From an uncultured Collinsella sp. (GTDB taxonomy: Bacteria > Actinomycetota > Coriobacteriia > Coriobacteriales > Coriobacteriaceae), in assembly GCA_902464495.1 (NCBI GenBank), contig CABQJK010000039.1:1-16747 (forward strand): a DNA stretch of 16,747 bases. The letters are read 5' to 3'. The first letter of the stretch is position 1, and every line of letters starts with the position of its first letter. Shown here piece by piece: positions 7,159 through 14,111 of the stretch. A program made the translations under genes and the position numbers. The notes beneath the pieces were generated by a model that saw only the letters and a list, made by a program, of their open reading frames with translations, ran no database searches and was not told the origin of the DNA.

Positions 7159-7221
7159 AAACAAAAAGCGCCCTTACGACGGCCACCTTCAAAGTCCTAC
7201 GGTGCCGCCACAAGAGCGCTT
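7159..7221 (-). terminator. intrinsic terminator in the leader of the B3/B4 gene
   Basis: On the minus strand a long imperfect stem (arms 7221-7201 and 7187-7166, about 20 pairs including G-U pairs, 13-base loop 7200-7188) is followed at once by UUUUUGUUU (7167-7159). The hairpin ends 41 bases before the start codon at 7118. Because a promoter lies just upstream (7263-7292), the terminator falls inside the gene's own leader rather than at the end of pckA. Confidence 0.65.
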
Positions 7222-7262
7222 ACGCTGCCCCCATCCGGAGAAGGGAGCGATATGTCAGGCGT

Positions 7263-7292
7263 ATTGTAACCCGAGTCATCCGCGCGAGTAAA
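7263..7292 (-). promoter_or_regulatory. promoter of the B3/B4 gene
   Basis: On the minus strand -35 TTTACT (7292-7287, 4 of 6), an 18-base spacer and -10 TACAAT (7268-7263, 5 of 6). The -35 overlaps the edge of repeat copy D by three bases. Transcription would start near 7256. Confidence 0.55.
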
Positions 7293-7330
7293 ACCACCAC
7301 AAAGGTGCCTGTCCCCTTTATGGTGGTTTT
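7290..7330. repeat. palindromic repeat, copy D (after pckA)
   Basis: Same element as copies A-C, with the loop TGCCTGTCC in the orientation of copy B. One arm base differs (TTTATGG in place of TTTGTGG at 7318-7324), giving one mismatch in the stem. It begins 15 bases after the pckA stop and would act as its terminator. Confidence 0.8.
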
Positions 7331-7345
7331 GGGTCTGAGGCGACG

Positions 7346-9016
7346 CTAGTGGCGAAGTCCCAGCAGGCCGTGGCCGCGATGACGGGCGTCGGCGCGCACC
7401 TGAGCATGCGGACCGGCGGCCTTGACGGATTCGGGCAGGTGCGAGTACTTCTTCTCGAAGTTCTCCTCGAACATCACGGCCAAGTTGTGCGCCGCCTCGT
7501 CGTAGCGCGCGGTGCTCTGCCAGTACTGGCGCGGCACCAGGATGCCGTCGGGCACGCCGTGGCACGTGGTGGGAATGTCGACGTTAAAGATATCATCGTG
7601 GACGAACTCGCTGTCCTCGATGGTACCGTCGAGGGCGCGGGCCACCAGGGCGCGCGTGTAGGCAAGCTCGATGCGATGGCCCACGCCGTAGCCGCCGCCA
7701 ATCCAGCCGGTGTTGACCAGGTACACACGCGTGCGGCCGTCGGCGATGCGCTCACCGAGCATCTTGGCGTAGACCATGGGGTCGAGCGGCATAAACGGTT
7801 CGCCGAACAGCGAGGAGAACGTGGGCGTGGGTTCGGTGACGCCAACCTCGGTACCGGGGATCTTGGCCGTAAAGCCCGTCACAAAGTGATACATGGCGGC
7901 ATCGGCCGTCAGGCGCGAAATGGGCGGCAGCACGCCAAAGGCGTCGCAGGTCAGGAACAGCACGACGCTCGGGGTGGTGCCCATGCCCTTGGTCCATGCG
8001 TTGGGAATGTGCTCCACGGGGTAGGCCACGCGCGTGTTGTGCGTGATGGAGACGTCGTCGTAGTTAGGCTTGCGGTTTTCGTCCAGCACCACGTTTTCAC
8101 AGATGGCACCAAAGCGGACGGCGTTGAAGATCTCGGGCTCGTGGAAGGCGTCCAGGCCCTCGCACTTGGCGTAGCAGCCGCCCTCGATGTTGAAGATGCC
8201 CATGTCGGACCAGCCGTGCTCGTCGTCGCCGATCAGCAGGCGCGTGGGGTTGGCCGAAAGCGTGGTTTTACCGGTGCCGGACAGGCCAAAGAACACGGCG
8301 GTCTCGTGCGTGACGGGGTCCATGCTGGCCGAGCAGTGCATGGGCAGCACGTCGTCCTCGACGGGCAGCAGGTAGTTCATGACGCTGAAGATGGACTTTT
8401 TGATCTCGCCGGAGTAGCCGGTGCCCGCGACCAGAATCACCCGTTCCTGGAAGTTGATGACCACGGCGGCGCTGGAGTTGAGGCCCTTGATCGCAGGGTC
8501 GCACTGATAGCCGGGCGCAGCAAGCACACAGAAGTCGGGCTCGCCGGTGCGCGCGATTTCGCGAGCGAGCGGGCGTGCGAGCATCTGTTTAATAAAGAGC
8601 GCCTGGCTGGCACGCTCGCAGGCGACGAGCAGGCGGCGCGTGTGGTTACGGTCGGCGCCGGCCATGCCACGGGTGACGAACACATCGCGCTCATTGAGAT
8701 AGTCGACGATGCCAGCCTTAATGGCCTCGTAGCTCTCGACTGACAGCGGTCGGTTGACGGCACCCCAGGCGATCTTATCGTGCACGTCGGGCGTGTCGAC
8801 GATAAAGCGGTCGTTGGGCGAGCGGCCGGTGCGCTCCCCCGTCTCGATCACGAGTGCGCCGTTGGAGGCCATGCGGCCCTCTTCGCGGCGGATGGCATAC
8901 TCGACGAGCTCGGCCGCCGGCAGGTCGACCAGCAGGCGGGGCTGGTTCTCGGCGGGATCTTCGACCAACGTAAGACCAAAGTTGGACAGTACTTCTGCAG
9001 GGGTAACACCAGGCAT
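7346..9016 (-). CDS. pckA: phosphoenolpyruvate carboxykinase (ATP)
   Basis: ATP-dependent PEP carboxykinase of 556 residues, interconverting oxaloacetate + ATP and PEP + CO2 + ADP. In gut anaerobes it often runs toward oxaloacetate. Seen: RTGRSPNDRF (62-71) that contacts oxaloacetate, YSGEIKKS (201-208), the kinase-1a P-loop GLSGTGKT (244-251) and the kinase-2 metal site IGDDEHGW (262-269). These place it in the ATP rather than the GTP class. AGGAGG lies 4 bases before the ATG at 9016, so the start is clear. After the usual end near AAGP there is an additional His/Arg-rich tail of about 20 residues. It is transcribed away from the flippase gene; the shared upstream region holds a perfect 16-bp palindrome, and repeat copy D follows the stop. 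Confidence 0.96.
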   Translation of the reverse strand: MPGVTPAEVLSNFGLTLVEDPAENQPRLLVDLPAAELVEYAIRREEGRMASNGALVIETGERTGRSPNDRFIVDTPDVHDKIAWGAVNRPLSVESYEAIKAGIVDYLNERDVFVTRGMAGADRNHTRRLLVACERASQALFIKQMLARPLAREIARTGEPDFCVLAAPGYQCDPAIKGLNSSAAVVINFQERVILVAGTGYSGEIKKSIFSVMNYLLPVEDDVLPMHCSASMDPVTHETAVFFGLSGTGKTTLSANPTRLLIGDDEHGWSDMGIFNIEGGCYAKCEGLDAFHEPEIFNAVRFGAICENVVLDENRKPNYDDVSITHNTRVAYPVEHIPNAWTKGMGTTPSVVLFLTCDAFGVLPPISRLTADAAMYHFVTGFTAKIPGTEVGVTEPTPTFSSLFGEPFMPLDPMVYAKMLGERIADGRTRVYLVNTGWIGGGYGVGHRIELAYTRALVARALDGTIEDSEFVHDDIFNVDIPTTCHGVPDGILVPRQYWQSTARYDEAAHNLAVMFEENFEKKYSHLPESVKAAGPHAQVRADARHRGHGLLGLRH

Positions 9017-9090
9017 GGGGCCTCCTTTAAAAGCGCGTCACGTGGACGCGGCGCGCACTTTACTCACGTAAAGCCCGTTGTACCCGATAT

Positions 9091-9106
9091 GCAAAAACGT
9101 TTTTGC
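9091..9106. promoter_or_regulatory. perfect 16-bp palindrome upstream of pckA (candidate operator)
   Basis: GCAAAAACGTTTTTGC is fully self-complementary with a central CG, the shape of LacI/GalR-family operators. It ends 75 bases before the pckA ATG. It does not fit the CcpA cre consensus well (the TG...CA edges differ). A weak promoter (-35 TTGCCG, 16 bases, TATCGG) overlaps it on the minus strand. Regulator unknown. Confidence 0.5.
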
Positions 9107-9162
9107 GGCAAGGGCGATGCGCCCGCCCAACGGTCAAAAATCACACGCAAGCGGCCTAGTCA

Positions 9163-9293
9163 TTGGGGACGTTCTTAAACGACTAGTCGTTGGGGACACT
9201 CTTGAGCAGGCAACATTCAAGGAGTGTCCCCAGATGCCGGCACTTAGGGACGTTCCTAAAGTGCCGACACATAAGGAACGTCCCCAAGTGCCG
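9163..9293. repeat. cluster of REP-like GGGGAC hairpins between pckA and the flippase gene
   Basis: In order: a GGGGACGTTCTT half-element (from 9165); a perfect 14-bp palindrome AACGACTAGTCGTT (9178-9191); a hairpin with arms TGGGGACACTCTTG (9191-9204) and CAAGGAGTGTCCCCA (9218-9232), imperfect at one position; and a hairpin with arms CGGCACTTAGGGACGTTCCT (9238-9257) and its near-complement (9273-9293), one mispair. Spacer text repeats the arm (AAGTGCCGA). All share a GGGGAC core with the repeats at 4344-7330 but have different arms. The region has no gene; 9107-9162 and 9294-9361 show nothing else. Confidence 0.75.
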
Positions 9294-9361
9294 ACTACTG
9301 AATGGCACCGCTGAATATATTGAACAACCTGGTCAAAAACACGAATGGACACCACCGCGAC

Positions 9362-9367
9362 TATACT
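9362..9367 (+). promoter_or_regulatory. candidate -10 of the flippase gene
   Basis: TATACT matches the -10 consensus in 5 of 6 positions and lies 28 bases before the start codon, but no acceptable -35 is found at 16-18 bases upstream. Confidence 0.35.
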
Positions 9368-9394
9368 AGAGCACAGCAATAGAAAGGAATCGTC

Positions 9395-10969
9395 TTGAGC
9401 ATCACGCCCCTCGATAGCGTCCGCCGCACCATCGCCCGCCGCAACGGCGTCACCGACCCCACCGCATCGGGCGGGGCGCACGGGCAGGGCGGACGCATCG
9501 AGAACGGCCTGTTCCCCGCATCGCACACCGCCGAGGAGCTCGCACGAATCCAAGAGCTAAGCCAGCGTAACGCCGGCGGTCCCGACAGCAGCCAGGCCAC
9601 ACGCCGTCGACGTGAGCGCGATCGCCAACCCGGCCCCATCCGCCGCATGGTCAATGCCTGGTGGAACCGCCTGCTCGGAGCCGTCTACGGCGGCGGCTTC
9701 TCCACGCAAGAAGCCGAGTACGAAGATCACGCCACCCGTCGCGACTACCTTTGGAATACCCTGGGCACCGCCGTATGGGGTATGGCGTTTCCGCTGCTCA
9801 CCATTGTGTCGACGCAGCTCGTGGGGGCCGAGGAAGCTGGCAAGTTCTCCATCGCCTTTGTCACCGGCACGCTCATCATGATCGCGTGCAACTATGGCGT
9901 GCGCAACTTTCAGGTCTCGGACATCGACGAAACGACGTCCTTTGCCTCTTACCAGCTCAACCGCTGGCTTTGCGGAGCGCTCACCCTAGGCTGCGGCCTC
10001 ATGTACAGCAGCGCCCGCGGCTACGATGCGCAGATGGCGACGATCGGCCTGGGCGTCTACCTCTATAAGGTAATCGATGGCATCGCCGACGTGTACGAGG
10101 GCCGCCTGCAGCAGGCCGACAAGCTCTATTTGGCCGGCATGAGCCAAACGCTGCGTTCCGCCGGCGTCATCGCAGTCTTTAGCGTGGCGCTGTTCCTCAC
10201 GCGCAGCATGCCCATCGCGGCTATGGCCATGGGTGTTACCGCGATTGCCTCGCTCGTGCTGGTCACCGCCCCGCTCGCCCTGCTCGAAACCGAAAAATCG
10301 CGCCGCGTGAGCCTGCGCGAGGCTGGCCACCTGTTTATCCAGTGCGCCCCGCTCTTTGGTGCGCTGTTCCTGTTCAACCTAATCGAGAGCATGCCCAAGT
10401 TCGTGATGGAAGGCACGCTGGCCTACAAATATCAGCTGTACTTTAATGCACTGTTCTTTCCGGCGCAGGCTATTTTGCTGAGCATTGGATTTATCTATAA
10501 ACCGCAGCTTTTGCGTCTGTCGAGCATTTGGGCGAATCCGCGTAAGCGTCGCCGCTTTGACCTGATCATTATTGCCGTTATGGCGCTGATCGTGGCCATC
10601 ACCGGCTTGTGCGCCGCATTTATGGCAGGCCCCGGCATTCCCCTCATGAGCTTTATGTACGGCCTTAACTTTGAGCGCTACCGCACGCTGGCACTGCTTA
10701 TGGTTGTCGCCGGCGGCATCACCGCTGCAATCGACTTTATCTACGCCATCATCACGGTGCTGCGCCACGCTGGAGACGTCACCAAGATCTACCTGATCTG
10801 CTTTGCCGTGAGCGTGGTGCTCCCGGTGATCCTAATCAACCTGCTGGGCCTAATGGGCGCTGTGGTGAGCTACCTAGCCATCATGGCCCTGCTCCTGGTG
10901 TTACTGATTATCGAGTACGCCCACATCCGCCAGCGCATCGAGCGCGACCGCAACCCGTACGGCGCCTAA
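9395..10969 (+). CDS. polysaccharide flippase-like integral membrane protein (Wzx/MATE-like)
   Basis: Protein of 524 residues. Residues 1 to about 115 are hydrophilic, rich in Arg, Gly and Ser (for example RRRRERDR near 70-77) and probably cytoplasmic. The rest carries roughly a dozen hydrophobic segments starting near NTLGTAVWGMAFPLLTI (121-137), with spacing like Wzx/MOP-superfamily exporters that move lipid-linked glycans across the membrane. Basic loops lie near KSRR, WANPRKRRRF and the C-terminal IRQRIERDR. Start chosen is a TTG at 9395, with AAAGGA 6 bases upstream; no ATG or GTG fits as well. No glycosyltransferase neighbours are in this window, so the cargo is unknown; a link with the WecA-like gene at 1662 is only thematic. 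Exact family within MOP is uncertain. Confidence 0.72.
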   Translation: MSITPLDSVRRTIARRNGVTDPTASGGAHGQGGRIENGLFPASHTAEELARIQELSQRNAGGPDSSQATRRRRERDRQPGPIRRMVNAWWNRLLGAVYGGGFSTQEAEYEDHATRRDYLWNTLGTAVWGMAFPLLTIVSTQLVGAEEAGKFSIAFVTGTLIMIACNYGVRNFQVSDIDETTSFASYQLNRWLCGALTLGCGLMYSSARGYDAQMATIGLGVYLYKVIDGIADVYEGRLQQADKLYLAGMSQTLRSAGVIAVFSVALFLTRSMPIAAMAMGVTAIASLVLVTAPLALLETEKSRRVSLREAGHLFIQCAPLFGALFLFNLIESMPKFVMEGTLAYKYQLYFNALFFPAQAILLSIGFIYKPQLLRLSSIWANPRKRRRFDLIIIAVMALIVAITGLCAAFMAGPGIPLMSFMYGLNFERYRTLALLMVVAGGITAAIDFIYAIITVLRHAGDVTKIYLICFAVSVVLPVILINLLGLMGAVVSYLAIMALLLVLLIIEYAHIRQRIERDRNPYGA

Positions 10970-11016
10970 TTGGCGCAATGGGGGGTCTCGTTGCGGACGA
11001 TTTGCGACACGCAAAA

Positions 11017-11139
11017 CTAAGTGAGTAGACTTTTGCCGAATCCCTGACCACACCGGCAAAACACAAGTCAGTGACCTGCGGTTTTGTTGAGGCAAATTTG
11101 CCGGCTGCTCGACATTTCCAAAAAAGTCTACTCACTTAG
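11017..11139. mobile_element. 123-bp element with 18-bp perfect terminal inverted repeats (MITE-like or large hairpin)
   Basis: CTAAGTGAGTAGACTTTT (11017-11034) is the exact complement of AAAAGTCTACTCACTTAG (11122-11139). Between them lie a TTTTGCCG/CGGCAAAA hairpin, an AAAAC/GTTTT pairing and a perfect 12-bp palindrome GGCAAATTTGCC (11091-11102), so the whole unit can fold. It holds no gene. No target-site duplication is obvious at the ends. It could be a non-autonomous element or a chromosomal repeat unit at the 3' end of the flippase gene. Confidence 0.5.
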
Positions 11140-11151
11140 CCAGCGAGCAGC

Positions 11152-11196
11152 CAAAAAAGAACCGTCGCGACGTCGCTTGACACCGTTGCGACGGTT
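11152..11196. terminator. bidirectional terminator between flippase and phosphoesterase genes
   Basis: AACCGTCGC (11160-11168) pairs with GCGACGGTT (11188-11196), 9 bp around a 19-base loop with further internal pairing. On the minus strand the stem is followed by CUUUUUU, a clear U-run, so it can end the minus-strand phosphoesterase transcript. On the plus strand it ends in UUUAUCG, weaker, for the flippase. From 11197 to 11323 I see no gene. Confidence 0.6.
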
Positions 11197-11323
11197 TATC
11201 GTGCATTTTCGCGCAGCCGCGGACGCAGACGCTCCTCATTCCTAGCGCTTACCGAGCAAGAAGGCGCTACTCTCCGAAAGTAGTCAAAAAGCCCCGTCCC
11301 AAATTAGCTACCCTTTGCACCGA

Positions 11324-12163
11324 TTATTCGCCCGGGTTGATATTCGCGTAGAACTCGGCCCCGTCGTCTAGGCGCAGGATCCCGACGCGGCCGAACTCGG
11401 AGCCGGTGGCGGCGGCGCAGTCGATGTCGATGCGATCGGGCACGCCGGCGGTGTCCTCGCCGCCCAGGCGCACAATCTGCCCTCGGCCCGACTCCTCATC
11501 GAGCCCCGCCAGGCCGCCTACCTCGCAATAACGCCCGAGCGACACCGTTGGCGTGTGACCGCTCACCACAACCGGACCCTTGCCCTCGGCAGAAAGCAGC
11601 CCCGTCGGCGCATCCCAATAGCCGTGACGAATCCACAGCAAGTCATCGGACGACTGCACCGCAAGCATCTGCTGCAGTAGCTCGTGATCGGCATCCACCG
11701 CTCCCGCACCATCGGCACAATCGACCCCGTGTTCAAGTAAAAACGCCCGCGCCGCCTCGGTTTGGATGCCGGCATGTACCAGCAGGTACGGGCGCTCGTC
11801 AGTCTCGGCCACCGCGTAGAGCGGCAGCGTCGCCATCCAACGCACGAGTTCCTCGTACGCCTCAAATTCCATATCGTTGAGCTGCTGACGGGTAGTCCAA
11901 CCGCCGTTGATATCCCAGGTCTCGGCATCGAGCGGATCCTGGCCAATGATGGCATCGAGCATGATCTGCTCGTGATTACCCTTGAGCACGCGGGCGTTGG
12001 GTAGCGAGCGCACGAGTTTAATAACGCCAACCGGATCGGGCCCGCGATCGATCATGTCGCCGAGCACGTACAGCGTATCGTCGGACGCCAGCGAAATCTT
12101 GGACAGGGCCTCGTCAAGCGCATGCACGTGCCCGTGAGCATCGGATGTCACATAGATCGCCAT
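11324..12163 (-). CDS. calcineurin-like metallophosphoesterase (PrpA/ApaH-type phosphatase)
   Basis: Protein of 279 residues with the two-metal phosphoesterase signature of bacterial serine/threonine phosphatases and diadenosine tetraphosphatases. Seen: D8-x-H10 in TSDAHGH, GDMIDRG (35-41) and GNHEQ (62-66), with a later VVSGHTPT segment supplying the C-terminal metal histidine. It would hydrolyse phosphoprotein or a nucleotide phosphate; the sequence does not decide which. Start at ATG 12163, with GGGAGAGG about 7 bases upstream. It has its own promoter at 12239-12267 and a terminator at 11152-11196, so it is monocistronic. Confidence 0.88.
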   Translation of the reverse strand: MAIYVTSDAHGHVHALDEALSKISLASDDTLYVLGDMIDRGPDPVGVIKLVRSLPNARVLKGNHEQIMLDAIIGQDPLDAETWDINGGWTTRQQLNDMEFEAYEELVRWMATLPLYAVAETDERPYLLVHAGIQTEAARAFLLEHGVDCADGAGAVDADHELLQQMLAVQSSDDLLWIRHGYWDAPTGLLSAEGKGPVVVSGHTPTVSLGRYCEVGGLAGLDEESGRGQIVRLGGEDTAGVPDRIDIDCAAATGSEFGRVGILRLDDGAEFYANINPGE

Positions 12164-12238
12164 GGTACGCCTCTCCCTGCATTGCGGCCGAAGCCCGGCG
12201 CCGCAACTAAAACTTCAAGTTGAACTTAAACGTTACCC

Positions 12239-12267
12239 ATTGTACTCCGTTGCAATAAAGCTGGAAA
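12239..12267 (-). promoter_or_regulatory. promoter of the metallophosphoesterase gene
   Basis: On the minus strand -35 TTTCCA (12267-12262, 4 of 6), a 17-base spacer and -10 TACAAT (12244-12239, 5 of 6), about 75 bases before the ATG. Between the -10 and the gene lie overlapping short palindromes built from AACTT/AAGTT (12211-12230), a possible operator. Confidence 0.5.
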
Positions 12268-12488
12268 GGGTTGCATGCCGTCAACGGTCGCCAGTGCACG
12301 CCTGTCAACCCGCACCGCTCACGCCACGCCGTCTAGCCCAGCGCCCCAACCAGCACCGCCCGCGCCTCCGCCTCGTGTCGAAAATGCGCACGCCCGCAAT
12401 CCGCCCTCATAAACCCACCATCTTTGGGTACAAATAACCGCAGATAACTGACCGTGCCACGCCAACCACCCAGGAGCGGACACTATCC
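12268..12488 (+). other. upstream region of the antiporter gene
   Basis: No gene or structured RNA is convincing here. A C-rich stretch (about 12295-12395) carries a spurious open frame. A short ACCCA/TGGGT hairpin lies at 12413-12429, followed by AT-richer DNA (TACAAATAAC) that could hold a promoter, but no clear -35/-10 pair is visible. AGGAG at 12472-12476 lies 12 bases before the ATG at 12489, longer than usual. Confidence 0.35.
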
Positions 12489-14090
12489 ATGAACCAGATA
12501 CTTCTCTTTATCGGCCTCGTCATTATTCTGTGCCTGACCATCAAACCCGTCGGCAAAAAGCTCCCCTTCCCCACCCTGCTCATCTTTATCGCACTCGGCA
12601 TGCTGCTGGGCGTCAACGGTCCGGCACACATCGACTTTAGCGACTACGCGCTCACCGAAACCGTCTGCAGCACGGCACTGCTGTTCATCATGTTCTACGG
12701 CGGCTTTAACACCAACATCGACCGTGCCAAACCCGTCGCCGTGCCCGCGGTGCTACTGAGCACGCTCGGCGTCGTCATCACTGCCGGCATTACCGGCGTG
12801 TTCGCGCACTTTGTACTGGGCTTCGACTGGATCGGCGGCCTGCTGCTGGGATCGGTCGTGGCGTCCACCGACGCGGCCAGCGTCTTTAGCGTGCTGCGCG
12901 AGCACAGCCTTTCGCTGAGGGGCGGCACCGACTCGCTGCTCGAGGTCGAATCGGGCTCCAACGACCCCGTCGCCTACATGCTCACCGCCGTGCTCGCCAC
13001 ACTCGCGGCCGGCGGCGACATCAACATTCCCGCACTGCTGGCCAAGCAGATTATCCTGGGCGCGGGCCTGGGCCTTGCCATCGGCTGGGCGGCGGGCCGC
13101 CTGATTGAACGAGCGCACGCAACGGCCGAGGGCGCGCAGACTATCTTTTTGTTCGCCGTGGCGATCGTCGCCTACGCACTGCCGAGCTACCTGGGCGGCA
13201 ACGGCTTTTTGGCCGTATACCTGGCAGGCATTGTGCTGGGCGCGAGCGACATCACCGGCAAGGTCGAGATGGCGCACTTCTTTGACACCCTTACCGAGAT
13301 GGCCGAGATGACGATCTTCTTCTTGCTCGGCCTGCTCGTCACGCCCGCGCGCCTGCCGCAAATGCTGCTACCCGGCCTGGCGCTCATGGCGTTTATGCTC
13401 TTTGCGAGCCGCCCCATCGCCGTCGGTCTGCTGCTGGTGCCCTTTAAGACGAGCCCTCGCCAGGTTGCGCTCGTAAGCTGGGCGGGCTTGCGCGGCGCGG
13501 CTTCGGTCGTCTTTAGCCTCTTTGCTGTGGTGGCCGGCGTTCCCGGCGGACACGACCTATTTGACCTGGTGTTTGTGATTGCCGTATCGAGCATTGTGGT
13601 GCAGGGTTCGCTACTGCCGGCGGTGGCGAAGAAACTCGATATGATCGATGCGGCCGGCGACGTGCGCCGCACCTTTAACGACTACCGCGACGAGGACGGC
13701 ATGTCGTTTGTAAAGCTCAAGGTGGGCGCTGGCCATCCGTTTGCCGGGCGCTCGCTCGCCGATATTGGCAGCGCGACGGACATGCTCGTGGTCCTGGTGC
13801 TGCGCGACGGAGCGCACCCGGTGCTGCCCAACGGCGACACCGTCATCGAGGAAGGCGACCTGCTGGTGATGGCCGCCCCAACGTTCGAAGAGCGTGCCGA
13901 GGTTACGCTGCGCGAGGTCACCGTGACGTCCCACGGCCGCCTTGCCGGCCAGCGCCTGCGCGACGTGCCGCAGGGCAAGTACCCCTTTATCGTGGTGATG
14001 CTCAAGCGCGACGGCCAAACAATCATCCCCGACGGCAACACCCTCATATTCGCCGGCGACGAAGCCGTCATCGCCACGCTAGCTTCCTAG
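12489..14090 (+). CDS. CPA1-family cation/proton antiporter with two RCK_C-like domains (NhaP2/CvrA-like)
   Basis: Membrane transporter of 533 residues exchanging K+ or Na+ for H+. Residues 1 to about 385 form the exchanger. Seen: STDAA (126-130), ESGSNDP (154-160) with the N158-D159 pair of the ion site, and WAGLRGA (331-337), all CPA1 landmarks. The cytoplasmic tail has two regions with the RCK_C/TrkA-C pattern: 406-463 (LKVGAGHPFAGRSLADI ... EEGDLLVMAA) and 477-532 (GRLAGQRLRDV ... FAGDEAVIAT). Such domains bind regulatory ligands, for example nucleotides. It resembles potassium/proton NhaP2 (CvrA), but ion choice is not readable from sequence. The gene is convergent with the small minus-strand gene, 21 bases apart, with no strong terminator in between. 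Confidence 0.88.
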   Translation: MNQILLFIGLVIILCLTIKPVGKKLPFPTLLIFIALGMLLGVNGPAHIDFSDYALTETVCSTALLFIMFYGGFNTNIDRAKPVAVPAVLLSTLGVVITAGITGVFAHFVLGFDWIGGLLLGSVVASTDAASVFSVLREHSLSLRGGTDSLLEVESGSNDPVAYMLTAVLATLAAGGDINIPALLAKQIILGAGLGLAIGWAAGRLIERAHATAEGAQTIFLFAVAIVAYALPSYLGGNGFLAVYLAGIVLGASDITGKVEMAHFFDTLTEMAEMTIFFLLGLLVTPARLPQMLLPGLALMAFMLFASRPIAVGLLLVPFKTSPRQVALVSWAGLRGAASVVFSLFAVVAGVPGGHDLFDLVFVIAVSSIVVQGSLLPAVAKKLDMIDAAGDVRRTFNDYRDEDGMSFVKLKVGAGHPFAGRSLADIGSATDMLVVLVLRDGAHPVLPNGDTVIEEGDLLVMAAPTFEERAEVTLREVTVTSHGRLAGQRLRDVPQGKYPFIVVMLKRDGQTIIPDGNTLIFAGDEAVIATLAS

Positions 14091-14111
14091 CAGCCCGTCC
14101 CTCTTCAGCTA

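Noticed and set aside
7220..7234. A tiny ORF (Met-Gly-Ala-Ala-stop) in the B3/B4 leader
   Set aside because: No Shine-Dalgarno and no diagnostic codons; too short to argue for peptide-based attenuation.
7349..8743. A 464-residue open frame on the plus strand opposite pckA
   Set aside because: It is the antisense shadow of pckA, whose motifs and Shine-Dalgarno are clear; the antisense product is low in complexity and has no recognisable domain or start site. GC-rich genes commonly keep the opposite frame open.
9078..9314. A 78-residue open frame with repeated VP-T-ER-PQ phrases
   Set aside because: The apparent peptide repeats come from the REP-like DNA repeats that it crosses; there is no supporting start.
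12162..12437. A 91-residue open frame upstream of the antiporter
   Set aside because: It runs over the promoter of the divergent phosphoesterase gene; Pro/Arg-rich composition suggests chance.
12753..13361. A 202-residue open frame on the minus strand inside the antiporter gene
   Set aside because: Antisense of a well-supported membrane protein gene; composition (Arg, Gln, Gly, Ala) is typical of reversed hydrophobic codons.
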